A stretch of 64,000 nucleotides of DNA, from positions 21,965-85,964 of the forward strand of contig NZ_QUDO01000015.1 in NCBI RefSeq assembly GCF_003477525.1. Reading direction: 5' to 3'. The notes beneath the pieces are model-generated. The model did no database searches, was not told the origin of the DNA, and was given only the letters and a program-made list of their open reading frames with translations. Source of the stretch: Ruminococcus sp. AF41-9. GTDB taxonomy: Bacteria; Bacillota; Clostridia; Lachnospirales; Lachnospiraceae. The position numbers and the translations under genes were made by a program. Below, piece by piece: positions 45,212-55,075 of the stretch (the first letter of the stretch is position 1; the number at the start of each line of letters is the position of its first letter).

Positions 45212-46342
45212 TCAATAATTTCCCAGAATCCGCATTCTGTTTGTCTCTGCTTCCAGTCCTCTCAGTGCATTCTTTACTGCACTGTCCCTTAAATTTCCCT
45301 CAAAATCCACGAAGAAACGATATTTCCAGTTTCTTCCCAGGATCGGACGGGATTCAATCTTTGTCATGTTCAGCCCATTGTAAATGATATGGGAGAGCAT
45401 GTTATAAAGAGTTCCGCTCTCATGAGGCAGTTCAAAGAAAACACTGATTCTGTGCGCATCTTTTACATAGATCGGTTTCTTGCTCACAATGATAAAACGT
45501 GTCTCATTCTGTCCGTTATAGCAGATATTTTCAGCCAGGATCTTCAGACCGTAAAGTTCTCCTGCCTGTCTGCTGGCAATGGCTGCCTGTGTTTTATCAG
45601 CATCCTCTCTGACTTTCTTCGCAGAACCCGCCGTATTTTCCATTTCTTTTTTCTTCCAGCCCGGATGTGCTTCCAGATATTTTCCGCACTGCGCAAGTGC
45701 CTGTGGATGAGAGCATACACAGGTAATATCCTCCAGCCCGGCATCCGGCATTCCCAGAAGGACATGTTCCGGACGGATGATCTGCTCTCCTACGATGCTC
45801 AGATCATACTCTGTCAGAAGGTCATAAATATCTGCCACGATCCCTGCTGTGGAGTTTTCGATCGGAAGCACTGCGTAATCCGCATTTCCCTTCACCACTT
45901 CTTCCATAGCATCTCTCCATGTTTTTACATGGTAACTTTTGATATCGTCACTGAAATATTCTCTCATGGCAGCATAACTGTACGCTCCTTCCACCCCCTG
46001 AAAAACAACCGTCACATTCTCCAGTGGCAGGGAATCTACCATCTCCAGTTTCTCATCGTCTTCAATCCCATGCTCTGTCAGAAGCTGATACTGTCTTTTA
46101 CGGCTGATCGCCATGATCTGCTGAAAAAGCTCCTGCGCACCTAACTGGTTAAATTCACCGTGTGCTTTTTCACGGAGAGATTCCAGTTTCTGCCTCTCCC
46201 TCTCCGGATCCAGAACCTTTTTTCCGGTCCGGATCTTATACTCGGCAACATCCTCGCACACCTTCATTCTTTTTTCAAAAAGGCGGATGATTTCGCTGTC
46301 GATCTTGTCTATTTCATCTCTGCATTCCTGTAAATCAATCAT
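45212..46342 (-). CDS. pheA: Bifunctional chorismate mutase/prephenate dehydratase
   Basis: Converts chorismate to prephenate and prephenate to phenylpyruvate, for phenylalanine. 376 aa in three parts: AroQ chorismate mutase (1-90, LQECRDEIDKIDSEIIRLFEKR), dehydratase (about 108-285, FQGVEGAYSYAAM, PIENSTAGIV, NETRFIIV), and an ACT domain (about 295-376) with the ESRP motif for feedback inhibition by phenylalanine. It follows folC by 54 bp. No leader peptide or T-box is seen upstream. Confidence 0.95.
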   Translation of the reverse strand: MIDLQECRDEIDKIDSEIIRLFEKRMKVCEDVAEYKIRTGKKVLDPERERQKLESLREKAHGEFNQLGAQELFQQIMAISRKRQYQLLTEHGIEDDEKLEMVDSLPLENVTVVFQGVEGAYSYAAMREYFSDDIKSYHVKTWRDAMEEVVKGNADYAVLPIENSTAGIVADIYDLLTEYDLSIVGEQIIRPEHVLLGMPDAGLEDITCVCSHPQALAQCGKYLEAHPGWKKKEMENTAGSAKKVREDADKTQAAIASRQAGELYGLKILAENICYNGQNETRFIIVSKKPIYVKDAHRISVFFELPHESGTLYNMLSHIIYNGLNMTKIESRPILGRNWKYRFFVDFEGNLRDSAVKNALRGLEAETNRMRILGNY

Positions 46343-46396
46343 TCTGTAATTCCTTCCATCCGGCTGCCCTTCTCTCCGGCAACACCCGTTTTTTGT

Positions 46397-47692
46397 TTAT
46401 TTTTGTTTCTTATGTTCTTCCACAATATCTGTCATCTCACCAATAAAGGAAAGAGAACCAAATGCAAGGATCACATCCTCCGGTTTCGCAATGGCAAAAG
46501 CTTCTTCCACAGCCTCTCTGATGCTGTGCTTTGCCTCTGCATTCGGATTATGCTCCCTGACTGCTTCTGCCAGTTCCTCTGCCGGAAGCGCACGTACGTT
46601 ATCCGGAGTCTGAATTGTAAAGATTTTGTCTGCAAAATGCGCAGTCTTTCTGATCACACTTTTATAATCCTTATCTGCAAAAACACCCATAATATAGATA
46701 AGATGTTTTCCTTTAAAATAATGCTCAATGGACGCAGCCAGCATATCTGCTGCTGCCGGGTTATGTGCACCGTCCACGATCAGCAGAGGTTCTTTGCACA
46801 GAACAGTAAATCTTCCATCCCAGGAAGCCTTTTCCAGTCCTTCCTTTCTCTGCTCCTGTGAGGTCGGAAATCCCAGTCCGTTCAGTACTTCCAGCGCATT
46901 CAGTGCAACCACTGCATTCTCTTTCTGATAAACACCTGCCAGCGGAATCTGATAAGTTTCCCCACGATACCGGATGGTCTGACCCAGACAGCTCTCTTCG
47001 AGCGTCTCTGCCCGTGATGCATCTGCCACTGTACAGACAGCCTGATGCTTTTTGCAGGTCTGTTCGATCACTTCCATAGCCTCCGGCTTCTGAAGGGCAG
47101 TTACCACATGACAGCCGTCTTTGATAATGCCTGCTTTTTTTTCTGCGATTTCTGACAGGGTATTTCCAAGAAAAGACATGTGATCCATACTGACAGATAC
47201 CAGAACCGCCAGCAGGGTATTCTTAATAATATTGGTGGCATCCAGATTTCCACCCATTCCGACCTCAAGAAGAACAAGGTCACAGTTCTTGTTTTTAAAA
47301 TACAGAAATGCCACAGCCGTTTCTATTTCAAAAGCTGTGGGATGAGGATAACCATCTCTGGTCATAGCTGTGATGGCATCTGCCACCTGTGTCAGATATG
47401 CAGCAAAACTTTCTTTTTCGATTCTGCTGCCTGCAACTTCAATCCTCCCTCTGTAAGAATACAGGGTGGGAGAAACATATCTTCCTATGCGGTATCCGCT
47501 GCGGGATAACGCGGAATATAAAAAAGCAATGACAGATCCCTTGCCATTGGTACCGGCAACATGAACAAATTTCAAATCATCCTGAGGATTTCCCAGTCGC
47601 TTCATCAGCTCACGCATATGGTCAAGTCCCAGCACACTTGGAATTTCCCGTGTGACCCTGTCAATGTATTCCCGGCTTTCCTGATAATTCAT
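46397..47692 (-). CDS. folC: Folylpolyglutamate synthase/dihydrofolate synthase
   Basis: Adds glutamate to folates in an ATP-dependent Mur-ligase-type reaction. P-loop GTNGKGSV at residues 47-54, the omega-loop segment HPTAFEIETAVAFLYF, DATN and MSFLGNT in the central domain, and VDGAHNPAAADML in the C-terminal domain. 431 aa, normal. AGGAG lies about ten bases before ATG 47692. First of a minus-strand run leading to pheA and beyond. Confidence 0.95.
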   Translation of the reverse strand: MNYQESREYIDRVTREIPSVLGLDHMRELMKRLGNPQDDLKFVHVAGTNGKGSVIAFLYSALSRSGYRIGRYVSPTLYSYRGRIEVAGSRIEKESFAAYLTQVADAITAMTRDGYPHPTAFEIETAVAFLYFKNKNCDLVLLEVGMGGNLDATNIIKNTLLAVLVSVSMDHMSFLGNTLSEIAEKKAGIIKDGCHVVTALQKPEAMEVIEQTCKKHQAVCTVADASRAETLEESCLGQTIRYRGETYQIPLAGVYQKENAVVALNALEVLNGLGFPTSQEQRKEGLEKASWDGRFTVLCKEPLLIVDGAHNPAAADMLAASIEHYFKGKHLIYIMGVFADKDYKSVIRKTAHFADKIFTIQTPDNVRALPAEELAEAVREHNPNAEAKHSIREAVEEAFAIAKPEDVILAFGSLSFIGEMTDIVEEHKKQK

Positions 47693-47922
47693 CGTCTTTT
47701 ACTCCTCGTTTCTATCGTTCATATAGCAGTCTGTAAAATCAGTCAGTGAAGTTCTTCTATCAGACTGTTTTCTTAAACCATTTTCACCAGATTATTTCCC
47801 GAAATTATTTTCAGAGCGACTGCTATAATTGTTTTTCATTATATCCTACGCGTATGTTTTTTTCAAGGCAGGCAATACTAGAATCAGATAAAATTTGCGT
47901 AAAAAAAGCAAGGAGATCCAGC

Positions 47923-48309
47923 ATGAAAAAGACATTTATCCTCTGTGGCTTCACCGGACTGTGTATGGAAGTTCTGTGGACAGGTCTGCACTCCATTCTC
48001 GCCGGCGAGTTTACCATGACCGGGAAAACTTCTCTTTTAATGTTCCCGGTTTACGGATGTGCTGCCGTCATCCGTCCTCTCTCTGAAAAATTTGCCGCCA
48101 TTCCTCTGTGCATCCGGGGTTGTATTTACACGGTGGGGATTTTTGCTGTGGAATTTATCAGCGGTTCTTTTTTCCGCCTGCTTCATATCTGCCCCTGGGA
48201 TTACAGCAGAGCCCCGCTCAACTATAAAGGTCTGATCCGTCTTGACTATGCTCCCTTATGGTTTGCAGCCGGAATTTTTTTTGAAAAAATACTTGGAAAA
48301 CTCTCTTGA
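47923..48309 (+). CDS. Small membrane protein, putative ABC-transporter permease family (PF06541-like)
   Basis: A 128-aa protein with about four hydrophobic segments and the [23 protein letters not shown] motif typical of the CmpB-like putative permease family of Clostridia. ATG 47923 (MKKTFILCG) has AAGGAG eight bases upstream; the frame can be read upstream to 47746 without a site. An extended -10 (TGCTATAAT, 47821-47829) lies about 90 bp upstream. Function unknown. Its last codons overlap the pyrB promoter. Confidence 0.75.
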   Translation: MKKTFILCGFTGLCMEVLWTGLHSILAGEFTMTGKTSLLMFPVYGCAAVIRPLSEKFAAIPLCIRGCIYTVGIFAVEFISGSFFRLLHICPWDYSRAPLNYKGLIRLDYAPLWFAAGIFFEKILGKLS

Positions 48310-48334
48310 AAAAAGTGTCAGGTTATTATATGAT
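48306..48334 (+). promoter_or_regulatory. Promoter of pyrBI
   Basis: TTGAAA, 17-bp spacer, TATGAT. The leader is about 85 nt, containing small GC-rich inverted repeats (48359-48385); no clear attenuator was recognised. Confidence 0.65.
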
Positions 48335-48425
48335 GTTAAGAAGGATGATTGCGTCCGGGCATTTTCCGGAATCCTTCGGGAACCCTGTACACAACTCTTA
48401 CATCAGCAAAATATGGAGGTATGAA

Positions 48426-49349
48426 ATGAGACACTTAATGAGTCCTCTGGACCTGTCTGTAGATGAGTTAAATACTCTTCTTGACCTGGCCAGTGATATT
48501 GAGAAACACCCTGATAAATATGCGCATGTCTGCGACGACAAGAGACTTGCCACTTTATTCTATGAGCCAAGCACCCGTACCCGCCTCAGCTTCGAAGCTG
48601 CAATGATGAATCTCGGCGGTAAGGTTCTTGGTTTTTCATCAGCCGATTCCAGTTCCGCTTCCAAAGGCGAAAGTGTTGCGGATACTATTCGTGTCGTATC
48701 CTGTTATGCAGATATCTGTGCTATGCGTCACCCGAAAGAAGGTGCTCCGTTAGTAGCTTCTATGGCTTCTTCTATTCCTGTTATCAACGCCGGAGACGGT
48801 GGTCATCAACATCCTACCCAGACATTAACTGATTTACTTACCATCCGTTCTTTAAAAGGACGTTTAGACAACCTTACCATCGGTCTGTGCGGTGACCTGA
48901 AATTCGGACGTACCGTTCATTCCCTGATCGAAGCACTGGTACGTTACACAAATGTGAAATTCGTACTGATCTCCCCGGAAGAACTGCGTATCCCAAGCTA
49001 TATCCGTGAAGATGTCCTGAAAAAGAACAACATTGAGTTCCAGGAAGTTGAGAGACTCGAAGATGCACTTCCTGACCTTGACATTCTCTACATGACACGA
49101 GTACAGAAAGAACGTTTCTTCAACGAAGAAGACTATGTCCGCATGAAAGATTTCTACATTCTGGACAAGCAGAAAATGGAGCTTGCAAAAGAAGATATGT
49201 ATATCCTCCATCCACTGCCACGTGTAAACGAAATCGCAACAGAAGTAGATTCTGACCCGAGAGCAGCTTACTTTAAACAGGCACAGTACGGCGTATATGT
49301 CCGTATGGCGCTGATTCTTACATTACTGGAGGTAAAATTACCATGTTAA
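48426..49349 (+). CDS. pyrB: Aspartate carbamoyltransferase catalytic subunit
   Basis: Joins carbamoyl phosphate and aspartate in pyrimidine synthesis. 307 aa from ATG 48426 ([15 protein letters not shown]), with GGAGG six to seven bases upstream; the frame can be read back to 48306 without support. [16 protein letters not shown] binds carbamoyl phosphate; [24 protein letters not shown] and [10 protein letters not shown] complete the site. It overlaps pyrI by seven bases, forming the E. coli-type catalytic/regulatory pair. Confidence 0.96.
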   Translation: MRHLMSPLDLSVDELNTLLDLASDIEKHPDKYAHVCDDKRLATLFYEPSTRTRLSFEAAMMNLGGKVLGFSSADSSSASKGESVADTIRVVSCYADICAMRHPKEGAPLVASMASSIPVINAGDGGHQHPTQTLTDLLTIRSLKGRLDNLTIGLCGDLKFGRTVHSLIEALVRYTNVKFVLISPEELRIPSYIREDVLKKNNIEFQEVERLEDALPDLDILYMTRVQKERFFNEEDYVRMKDFYILDKQKMELAKEDMYILHPLPRVNEIATEVDSDPRAAYFKQAQYGVYVRMALILTLLEVKLPC

Positions 49350-49780
49350 ATGTTGGAGCACTTCGCGAAGGCTATGTATTAGACCATATCAAAGCCGGTA
49401 AAGCCATGACTATCTATCATGATCTGAAACTTGACAAACTTGACTGTACAGTTGCGATCATCAAAAATGCCCGCAGCAACAAAATGGGAAAGAAAGACAT
49501 CATTAAAGTAGAATGCCCGATTGAGGATCTTGACCTTGATATCCTCGGTTTCATTGATCACAACATCACTGTAAATATCATCAAAGATGAAAAGATCGTT
49601 GAAAAGAAAGAACTGAAACTTCCGAAACAGGTCGTAAACGTGATCAGATGTAAAAATCCTCGCTGCATCACTTCCATCGAACAGGGACTGGATCAGATTT
49701 TCGTTCTCGCTGACGAGGAAAAAGAAGTTTACAGATGTAAATACTGTGAAGAGAAATATTCAGGTAAACGTAATAAATAA
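49343..49780 (+). CDS. pyrI: Aspartate carbamoyltransferase regulatory subunit
   Basis: The allosteric subunit that binds nucleotides and gives feedback control. 145 aa. Zinc site Cys-x4-Cys and Cys-x2-Cys in CKNPRCI and CKYCEEKY. The N-terminal nucleotide-binding part starts [20 protein letters not shown]. The start lies inside the end of pyrB and is translationally coupled. The stop codon forms part of the 8-bp target duplication (ATAAATAA) of the adjoining repeat element. Confidence 0.95.
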   Translation: MLNVGALREGYVLDHIKAGKAMTIYHDLKLDKLDCTVAIIKNARSNKMGKKDIIKVECPIEDLDLDILGFIDHNITVNIIKDEKIVEKKELKLPKQVVNVIRCKNPRCITSIEQGLDQIFVLADEEKEVYRCKYCEEKYSGKRNK

Positions 49781-49922
49781 GTTACTGTTCACTCCGTTCT
49801 CAGTAACACGCTTCGCGATGCACAGAATTTATGCTAATCGCATAAATTCGCGCTGTATGTCTCGGGATTTTGGCATGTTCATGCCAAAACACCTCGCGGG
49901 ATAGTGGCGTGTGAACAGTAAC
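49781..49922. mobile_element. MITE-like palindromic element, second full copy with 8-bp target duplication
   Basis: Identical by eye to the 142-bp element at 29209-29350, with the same 12-bp inverted ends. It is flanked by ATAAATAA at 49773-49780 and 49923-49930. It sits exactly at the end of pyrI, so the element arrived without damaging the gene. It may now provide the 3' end structure of the pyrBI message. Confidence 0.9.
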
Positions 49923-50033
49923 ATAAATAATTCGTCGATATTTCATATTGTTTCTTACATAACCGGGAGCCATTTTGGTTTCCGGTTATTTTTTAGCCTG
50001 TCGTAAAATAATGTCAGGTTCAAAAAGTATTTT

Positions 50034-50090
50034 GCCAAAAACAAAAGTCCCACTGGCCAATGCAGATTTCCACATCGACAGTGAGACTGT
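50034..50090 (-). terminator. Probable terminator of rnpB
   Basis: AGTCTCACTG pairs with CAGTGGGACT around a 23-base loop (one G-U pair), followed on the minus strand by TTTGTTTTTGG. It lies about 40 bp past the RNA's inferred 3' end. Confidence 0.6.
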
Positions 50091-50130
50091 ATTTTTCTAT
50101 ACTTTTTTCAATTTTTCATTCCTGTCATCT

Positions 50131-50490
50131 TATACGCAATCAGACCGATAAGCCGGGTTATGTCATTGGGTAATCATCTGTCTAGGCCCTACGTTGCCAT
50201 AAGGCTCAAGCGACCCACCTGAAAGCACGACGGGCAGCCGTATCGCTTTCTTTTCGGTCTTGCTTCGAATGGAGTTTACATGTGCCCGGCCTGTTACCAG
50301 GACGGCGGTAGTCTCTTACACTGCCTTTCCACCCTTACCCCAGCAAGTGGGGCGGTTTATTTCTGTTGCACTGGTCTGGGAGTCACCTCCACCGGACGTT
50401 ATCCGGCATCCTGCCCTGCGAAGCCCGGACTTTCCTCGTCTGAACCCTTTCGTCTGTTCAGCCGCGATTACCTGGCCTGGTTGCGCAACT
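50131..50490 (-). ncRNA. rnpB: RNase P RNA, bacterial class A
   Basis: The catalytic RNA that trims tRNA 5' ends. Minus-strand landmarks in order: GAGGAAAGTCCGGGCTTCGC, GGCAGGATGCCGG, GGTAAGGGTGGAAAGGCAG, a CAAGACCG segment, TTTCAGGTGGGTCGCTTGAG, and the 3' GACATAACCCGGCTTATCGG. P1 pairs GCGCAA near the 5' end with TTGCGT near the 3' end. Ends are set from P1 and the promoter and may be off by several bases. Confidence 0.95.
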
Positions 50491-50493
50491 GCT

Positions 50494-50522
50494 ATTCTAG
50501 CACGATTCTTTTCACTTGTAAA
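50494..50522 (-). promoter_or_regulatory. Promoter of rnpB
   Basis: Minus-strand TTTACA, 17-bp spacer, TAGAAT, placing the start at about 50489. Confidence 0.8.
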
Positions 50523-50533
50523 GAATAAAATTA

Positions 50534-50572
50534 GTTATTATTCACTTCGTTCTCAGTAACACGCTTCGCGGG
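50534..50572. repeat. Truncated left arm of the palindromic repeat
   Basis: GTTATTATTCACTTCGTTCT then CAGTAACACGCTTCGCGGGA matches the first about 38 bp of the full element with a few changes; the rest is missing. It lies between the rnpB promoter and the end of the kinase gene. Confidence 0.7.
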
Positions 50573-50601
50573 ACATTATCCGGAAACAGCAGTAAAAATC
50601 A

Positions 50602-52269
50602 TCACACATTAAAACAGCTTCCACCGACGAACTCCCTCAGGATCGAATTATGCGGAACTGCCTCACTCGGAACAGGGACAAAATAATCCAGGAATTTCAG
50701 CAGTCGTTTTGCCTCAATATACTCCGGTTCATTTCTGTCGATTCCGAACAGCAGCGGCTCTGCATAAACCTTCAGGCATGCCAGTTCATAGATCAGTGCA
50801 GAATTAAACATCACATCTGCCTCTTCCTGGAACGGGAAAATATTCTGCTCCTCCCCTCTTCTCACAGAAGGCCATCTGGCAATGGTTTCTTTCGCTGAAG
50901 TTCCTCTGGTTCTTGCATCTCTGACGATCCTGCGGATCAGGCGTCCGTCCGTTGTCGGGATACGGTTGTGTTCATCAATGTTCAACTGCGTCAGGGCACT
51001 GATATAGATTTTGAACTTGCTCTCTTTCGGCAGCGCATAGCTTAATTTATCATTGAGTCCATGGATGCCCTCGATCACAAGAACATCATCTTCTTCAAGC
51101 TGAAGGAAATCGCCCTTGTATTCTCTCTGTCCTGTCTTGAAATTAAACACCGGCATTTCCACCCGCTTTCCTTCGAGAAGTGCCAGCATATCTTTGTTAA
51201 ACTGCTCCACGTCGATAGCTTCCAGGCACTCAAAGTTCTTCTCTCCAAATTCATCCACAGGCGTAAATTCTCTGTTTACAAAATAATTATCCACAGCGAT
51301 CGGATGTGGTTTCATTCCATGCGCTGCAAGCTGAATGGAAAGTCTGTGAGAAAACGTAGTCTTTCCAGAAGAAGACGGACCCGCGATCATCACAAATTTC
51401 TTATTTCCCGCAGATGCGATCTTGGATGCGATCTCAGAAATCTTACTCTCCTGCAAAGCCTCCTGAATCAGCAGAATATCCTGAATCCCGCCTTTTGTGA
51501 TCTTGTCATTCAGATCTCCCACTGTAGAAATCTCCAGCTTATTGCCCCATTCCTGAGATTCTCTCTGTACATGGAAAATCTTCTCCTGCGGCCGGAATTC
51601 AGCAATCTTATCCGGTTCCTTTTTATCCGGAAGCAGTAATACAAATCCACCTTCATATAAAACCAGATCAAATTTTCTGATATATCCGGTATGGTTTGCC
51701 ATGAACCCGTAAAAATAATCTTCAAAACTCTCAATACTGTAGAGGTTCACTTTTGAACCCAGGCGGTAATTGAAAAGCCGCTCTTTATCATACATATGAT
51801 GTTTGCGAAACAGCGCAACTGCCTCATCTGTGGCAACGCTTCGTTTCAGGATCGGCAGATTTGCATCCACAATCTCATGCATTCTGGCTTTTACCTGGTC
51901 GATAAATTCCTGCGTCAGGTCCGTTCCGCCCTTCATGGTGAAATAATAGCCGTTTCCTATGGAATAATGAATCACCACTTTATCAATATTCTCCTGTCCG
52001 GCAACATCATAGATTGCCTTTAACAGGATCAGGCATGCACTTCTCTCATAAGTTTTCTGACCGATCGGGTCCCTTGTCGTTATAAACTGTAAAGTGCAGT
52101 CTGCTTTCAGATGCTTATGCAGCTCCCGAAGCCTGCCGTCCACCATCACCAGTATAATCGGTGCCTCTGTCTTCCCCTCATAATCTTTCACAATCTCTCC
52201 GTAGGTAATTCCCCTTGGATATTCTTTTGCGATTCCTTCTATGGTAACCTTATATGATTCCTGTTTCAT
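50602..52269 (-). CDS. Uridine kinase-family nucleoside kinase with N-terminal TGS/threonyl-tRNA-synthetase-like region
   Basis: A 555-aa cytoplasmic protein. The N-terminal about 70 residues resemble a TGS domain, followed by a region like the threonyl-tRNA synthetase second domain (VVIHYSIGNGYYF). The C-terminal half is a uridine kinase/phosphoribulokinase-type P-loop domain with Walker A GPSSSGKTTF near residue 296, DNYFVNREFTP and VIEGIHGLND. This architecture is common in Clostridia and annotated as nucleoside kinase; its physiological substrate is not established. It is a single-gene unit with the nif3 terminator upstream. Confidence 0.9.
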   Translation of the reverse strand: MKQESYKVTIEGIAKEYPRGITYGEIVKDYEGKTEAPIILVMVDGRLRELHKHLKADCTLQFITTRDPIGQKTYERSACLILLKAIYDVAGQENIDKVVIHYSIGNGYYFTMKGGTDLTQEFIDQVKARMHEIVDANLPILKRSVATDEAVALFRKHHMYDKERLFNYRLGSKVNLYSIESFEDYFYGFMANHTGYIRKFDLVLYEGGFVLLLPDKKEPDKIAEFRPQEKIFHVQRESQEWGNKLEISTVGDLNDKITKGGIQDILLIQEALQESKISEIASKIASAGNKKFVMIAGPSSSGKTTFSHRLSIQLAAHGMKPHPIAVDNYFVNREFTPVDEFGEKNFECLEAIDVEQFNKDMLALLEGKRVEMPVFNFKTGQREYKGDFLQLEEDDVLVIEGIHGLNDKLSYALPKESKFKIYISALTQLNIDEHNRIPTTDGRLIRRIVRDARTRGTSAKETIARWPSVRRGEEQNIFPFQEEADVMFNSALIYELACLKVYAEPLLFGIDRNEPEYIEAKRLLKFLDYFVPVPSEAVPHNSILREFVGGSCFNV

Positions 52270-52364
52270 AATACACGGCCTCCATTTCTATAAGATTCTA
52301 TAAGAACACTTCCAAATTCATAAAAAGTTGCTGTATAACGCTATCTGATATTATATAAAACGAT

Positions 52365-52394
52365 GTCAGGGGTAAAAATCACCTTACCCCTGAC
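52365..52394 (-). terminator. Terminator after nif3-type gene
   Basis: GTCAGGGGTAA, eight-base loop, TTACCCCTGAC; a perfect 11-bp stem followed by ATCGTTTTA on the minus strand, 29 bp past the stop. Confidence 0.75.
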
Positions 52395-52422
52395 TTTAAA
52401 CATTAATTATCTGTGAGTCTCT

Positions 52423-53205
52423 TTATAAAATCGTATATGGACTTTTCACAGCAGCACAGGAAACCTTCAGTTCCGGAAATGCCTGATTCAATTCTTTCTT
52501 CATCGCATCCATAAAAATGTACTCTGTGCCATAATGTCCCGCATCGATCAGTGCCAGACCCTCTGCCACTGTATCAATTCCCGTATGATGATCAATATCT
52601 CCCGTCACATAGGCATCTGCGCCTGCTGCAAGGGCATCATGGATCATGCTTTTACCGGAACCGGTACAGACAGCGATCCGTTTCACTTCTCTGTCCAGAT
52701 CTCCATATACTTTGACATCATTTAATTTCAGAGATTCTTTTACAAGTTTTGCATAAGCTCCCAGCGTCATAGTCTCTGAAAGCTCACCCACTCTGCCAAA
52801 TCCCTGTACTTCGCCGTCCCGTTCCTCTGTCGGGGAAAGGACAGTACAGTTTTCCAGTTTCAGATATCCGGCGCTTAAATCTGCCATTCCCAGCACATCA
52901 TAGTTGGTGTGCATGGCATAATAAACAATTCCCTTCTGAATCAGTGTCAGGATCTTTCTTCCTGTAAAACTGTGATTATTGATTTTCTTAATTCCCGAAA
53001 AAATCATGGGATGATGGGTCAGGATCATATCCACCCCGTTCTTTACTGCCTCAGCCAGTGTCTCCTCTGTCAGATCAAGTGCCAGAAAAACATGGCTGAT
53101 CTCTCTTGTGTCATCTCCTGTGAGAAGCCCTACATTGTCCCAGTCCTCTGCTGCTGACGCAGGGTATTTCTTCTCCAGCCAGGAAGTCAGCTCATATGCC
53201 TTCAT
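52423..53205 (-). CDS. Nif3-like dinuclear metal-binding protein
   Basis: A 260-aa member of the NIF3/YqfO family, often labelled GTP cyclohydrolase 1 type 2 homologue; the true activity is unclear. Metal-binding His and Asp/Glu residues are in TGDDTREISHVFLALDLTEE, ILTHHPMIFSG and the C-terminal IDAGHYGTEY. It overlaps the trmK-like gene by 14 bp, the usual arrangement in Firmicutes downstream of rpoD. Confidence 0.9.
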   Translation of the reverse strand: MKAYELTSWLEKKYPASAAEDWDNVGLLTGDDTREISHVFLALDLTEETLAEAVKNGVDMILTHHPMIFSGIKKINNHSFTGRKILTLIQKGIVYYAMHTNYDVLGMADLSAGYLKLENCTVLSPTEERDGEVQGFGRVGELSETMTLGAYAKLVKESLKLNDVKVYGDLDREVKRIAVCTGSGKSMIHDALAAGADAYVTGDIDHHTGIDTVAEGLALIDAGHYGTEYIFMDAMKKELNQAFPELKVSCAAVKSPYTIL

Positions 53206-53899
53206 AGATTTTCAGGGCAGTTAAAATTACCTGCCGCTCCTCCTCGATCTCACCCAGCCGCTTTCCGGCAGCCGGTGCATTTTTTAATTTTTCCACGATA
53301 TCATTGCGGATACGAAGTTCCCTTTCCAGATACTCCTTCAGAACCGGATGGCGTCTTTTCAGAAGCAGCCCGCCAAACCACTCTTCTAAAGTATAAGGCG
53401 TTCCTTCTGAAATATGCTCCTTTTCTCCGTGAACCACCTTCATCATGGGATAAAACTTACCGTCCTCCAGGATCAGCTCCTCTTCCACGACCTTCCAGCC
53501 AATCTGCGAAAGAAATCTGCGAAAATGCGGAATATCTGACTGCGGCTGCAAAATCATCTCTAAAAAACTCTCCCGGACTTTTTCTCCGTCTGTCAGTATC
53601 CTCTCCATAAGAGGGCCGCCCATTCCCGCGATCACAAGGGTATCTCCCTCTCCTTCTTTCAGGGCGGCAAGCCCGTCGGAAAGTCTGGTTTCTATGTATT
53701 CGCCCAATCCATACTGTGCAATGTGCTCCTGCGCCCTGGAAAGAGGGCCTTTGCGCACATCCATCGCGATCGCTTTCGGAATGATCTGATTCTGATAGAG
53801 ATACACCGGCAGATAACCGTGATCACATCCCACATCCACCAGCCGGTTTCCCCTGGTTACCAGGCCTGCCACTGCAGACAAACGTAATGAAAGCTGCAT
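53192..53899 (-). CDS. trmK: tRNA (adenine(22)-N1)-methyltransferase
   Basis: A SAM-dependent methyltransferase that modifies A22 of tRNAs. 235 aa with the SAM-binding RLVDVGCDHGYLPVYL near residues 20-35 and VIAGMGGPLMERIL around 90. The C-terminal about 70 residues are a helical hairpin. It starts ten bases after the rpoD stop and overlaps the nif3-type gene, so all three are one transcript. Confidence 0.92.
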   Translation of the reverse strand: MQLSLRLSAVAGLVTRGNRLVDVGCDHGYLPVYLYQNQIIPKAIAMDVRKGPLSRAQEHIAQYGLGEYIETRLSDGLAALKEGEGDTLVIAGMGGPLMERILTDGEKVRESFLEMILQPQSDIPHFRRFLSQIGWKVVEEELILEDGKFYPMMKVVHGEKEHISEGTPYTLEEWFGGLLLKRRHPVLKEYLERELRIRNDIVEKLKNAPAAGKRLGEIEEERQVILTALKIYEGI

Positions 53900-53909
53900 A
53901 ACAGGCTCC

Positions 53910-55037
53910 TTAGTCCAGGTAATCTTTCAGCTTGCGGCTGCGGCTCGGATGACGGAGCTTACGAAGTGCCTTCGCCTCAATCTGACGGATACGTTCTCTT
54001 GTTACATTGAATTCTTTTCCTACTTCTTCCAGTGTTCTGGCACGTCCGTCATCCAGTCCGAAACGCAGGCGCAGAACTTTCTGCTCTCTGTCTGTCAGTG
54101 TGCTTAAAACTTCTACAAGCTGCTCTTTGAGAAGTGTAAAGGCTGCTGCATCTGCCGGTACCGGAACATTGTCATCCTGGATAAAGTCTCCCAGATGGCT
54201 GTCCTCTTCCTCACCGATCGGAGTTTCCAGAGATACCGGTTCCTGAGAAATCTTAAGGATCTCACGGACACGCTCCACATTCATATCCATCTCTTTTGCA
54301 ATCTCTTCCGGCGTAGGTTCACGTCCGAGATCCTGCAGTAACTGACGGGAAACGCGGATCAGCTTGTTGATGGTTTCCACCATATGAACCGGGATACGGA
54401 TGGTACGTGCCTGGTCTGCGATCGCTCTTGTGATCGCCTGACGGATCCACCATGTCGCATAGGTACTGAATTTGTAACCTTTACGGTAATCAAATTTCTC
54501 TACTGCCTTGATCAGGCCAAGATTTCCCTCCTGGATCAGGTCAAGGAAAAGCATTCCACGTCCCACATATCTCTTGGCAATGCTGACAACCAGACGAAGG
54601 TTTGCTTCTGCCAGACGTTTCTTGGCAGCCTCATCTCCCTGCTCCATTCTCTTGGCAAGTTCGATTTCTTCTTCTGCGGAAAGAAGCGGAACTTTACCGA
54701 TTTCTTTCAGGTACATACGAACCGGGTCTTCGATGCTGACGCCTTCCGGAACGGAAAGGTCGATCTTGTCAAGCTCGATCTCTTCCTCATCCAGTTTGTC
54801 GATGTCTGCATCGTCATCGTCCAGGATCATATCATCTACATTGCCGTCTGTGATTCTAAGCACATCCACACCGCTGGCTTCCAGAAAGTCGAATACTTTC
54901 TCCATCTGTTCCACTCCCAGCGGCTGATCCTTAAAGAAGTCATTGATCTCCTGATATTCCAGAACATTTTTCTTCTTTTTGGCAAGCTCCAGAAGTTCTA
55001 CCAGTTTCTCACTGAATTTACCCATATTCATTTCCAT
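53910..55037 (-). CDS. rpoD: RNA polymerase primary sigma factor
   Basis: The housekeeping sigma factor (SigA). Region 1.1 is short and acidic; region 1.2 is [20 protein letters not shown]. Region 2 is [26 protein letters not shown]... with [17 protein letters not shown]. Region 3 follows, and region 4 ends in [22 protein letters not shown] prefer ATG 55037 ([11 protein letters not shown]): GGAGG lies 11 bases upstream, while the ATG at 55055 contains that site. About 375 aa. It follows dnaG by about 38 bp. Confidence 0.96.
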   Translation of the reverse strand: MEMNMGKFSEKLVELLELAKKKKNVLEYQEINDFFKDQPLGVEQMEKVFDFLEASGVDVLRITDGNVDDMILDDDDADIDKLDEEEIELDKIDLSVPEGVSIEDPVRMYLKEIGKVPLLSAEEEIELAKRMEQGDEAAKKRLAEANLRLVVSIAKRYVGRGMLFLDLIQEGNLGLIKAVEKFDYRKGYKFSTYATWWIRQAITRAIADQARTIRIPVHMVETINKLIRVSRQLLQDLGREPTPEEIAKEMDMNVERVREILKISQEPVSLETPIGEEEDSHLGDFIQDDNVPVPADAAAFTLLKEQLVEVLSTLTDREQKVLRLRFGLDDGRARTLEEVGKEFNVTRERIRQIEAKALRKLRHPSRSRKLKDYLD

Positions 55038-55075
55038 ATGTGCTCTAACCTCCATATAGTGTTTATATTTTATCC

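Noticed and set aside
47746..47922. Longer N-terminus for the small membrane protein
   Set aside because: The upstream part has no ribosome-binding site and contains the likely promoter; ATG 47923 has AAGGAG at good spacing.
48335..48425. Pyrimidine attenuator in the pyrB leader
   Set aside because: Small inverted repeats exist, but no PyrR-type binding loop or terminator with T tract could be made out.
50260..50559. Overlapping plus-strand frames of 82-99 codons
   Set aside because: They lie over the RNase P RNA gene and its promoter on the opposite strand.
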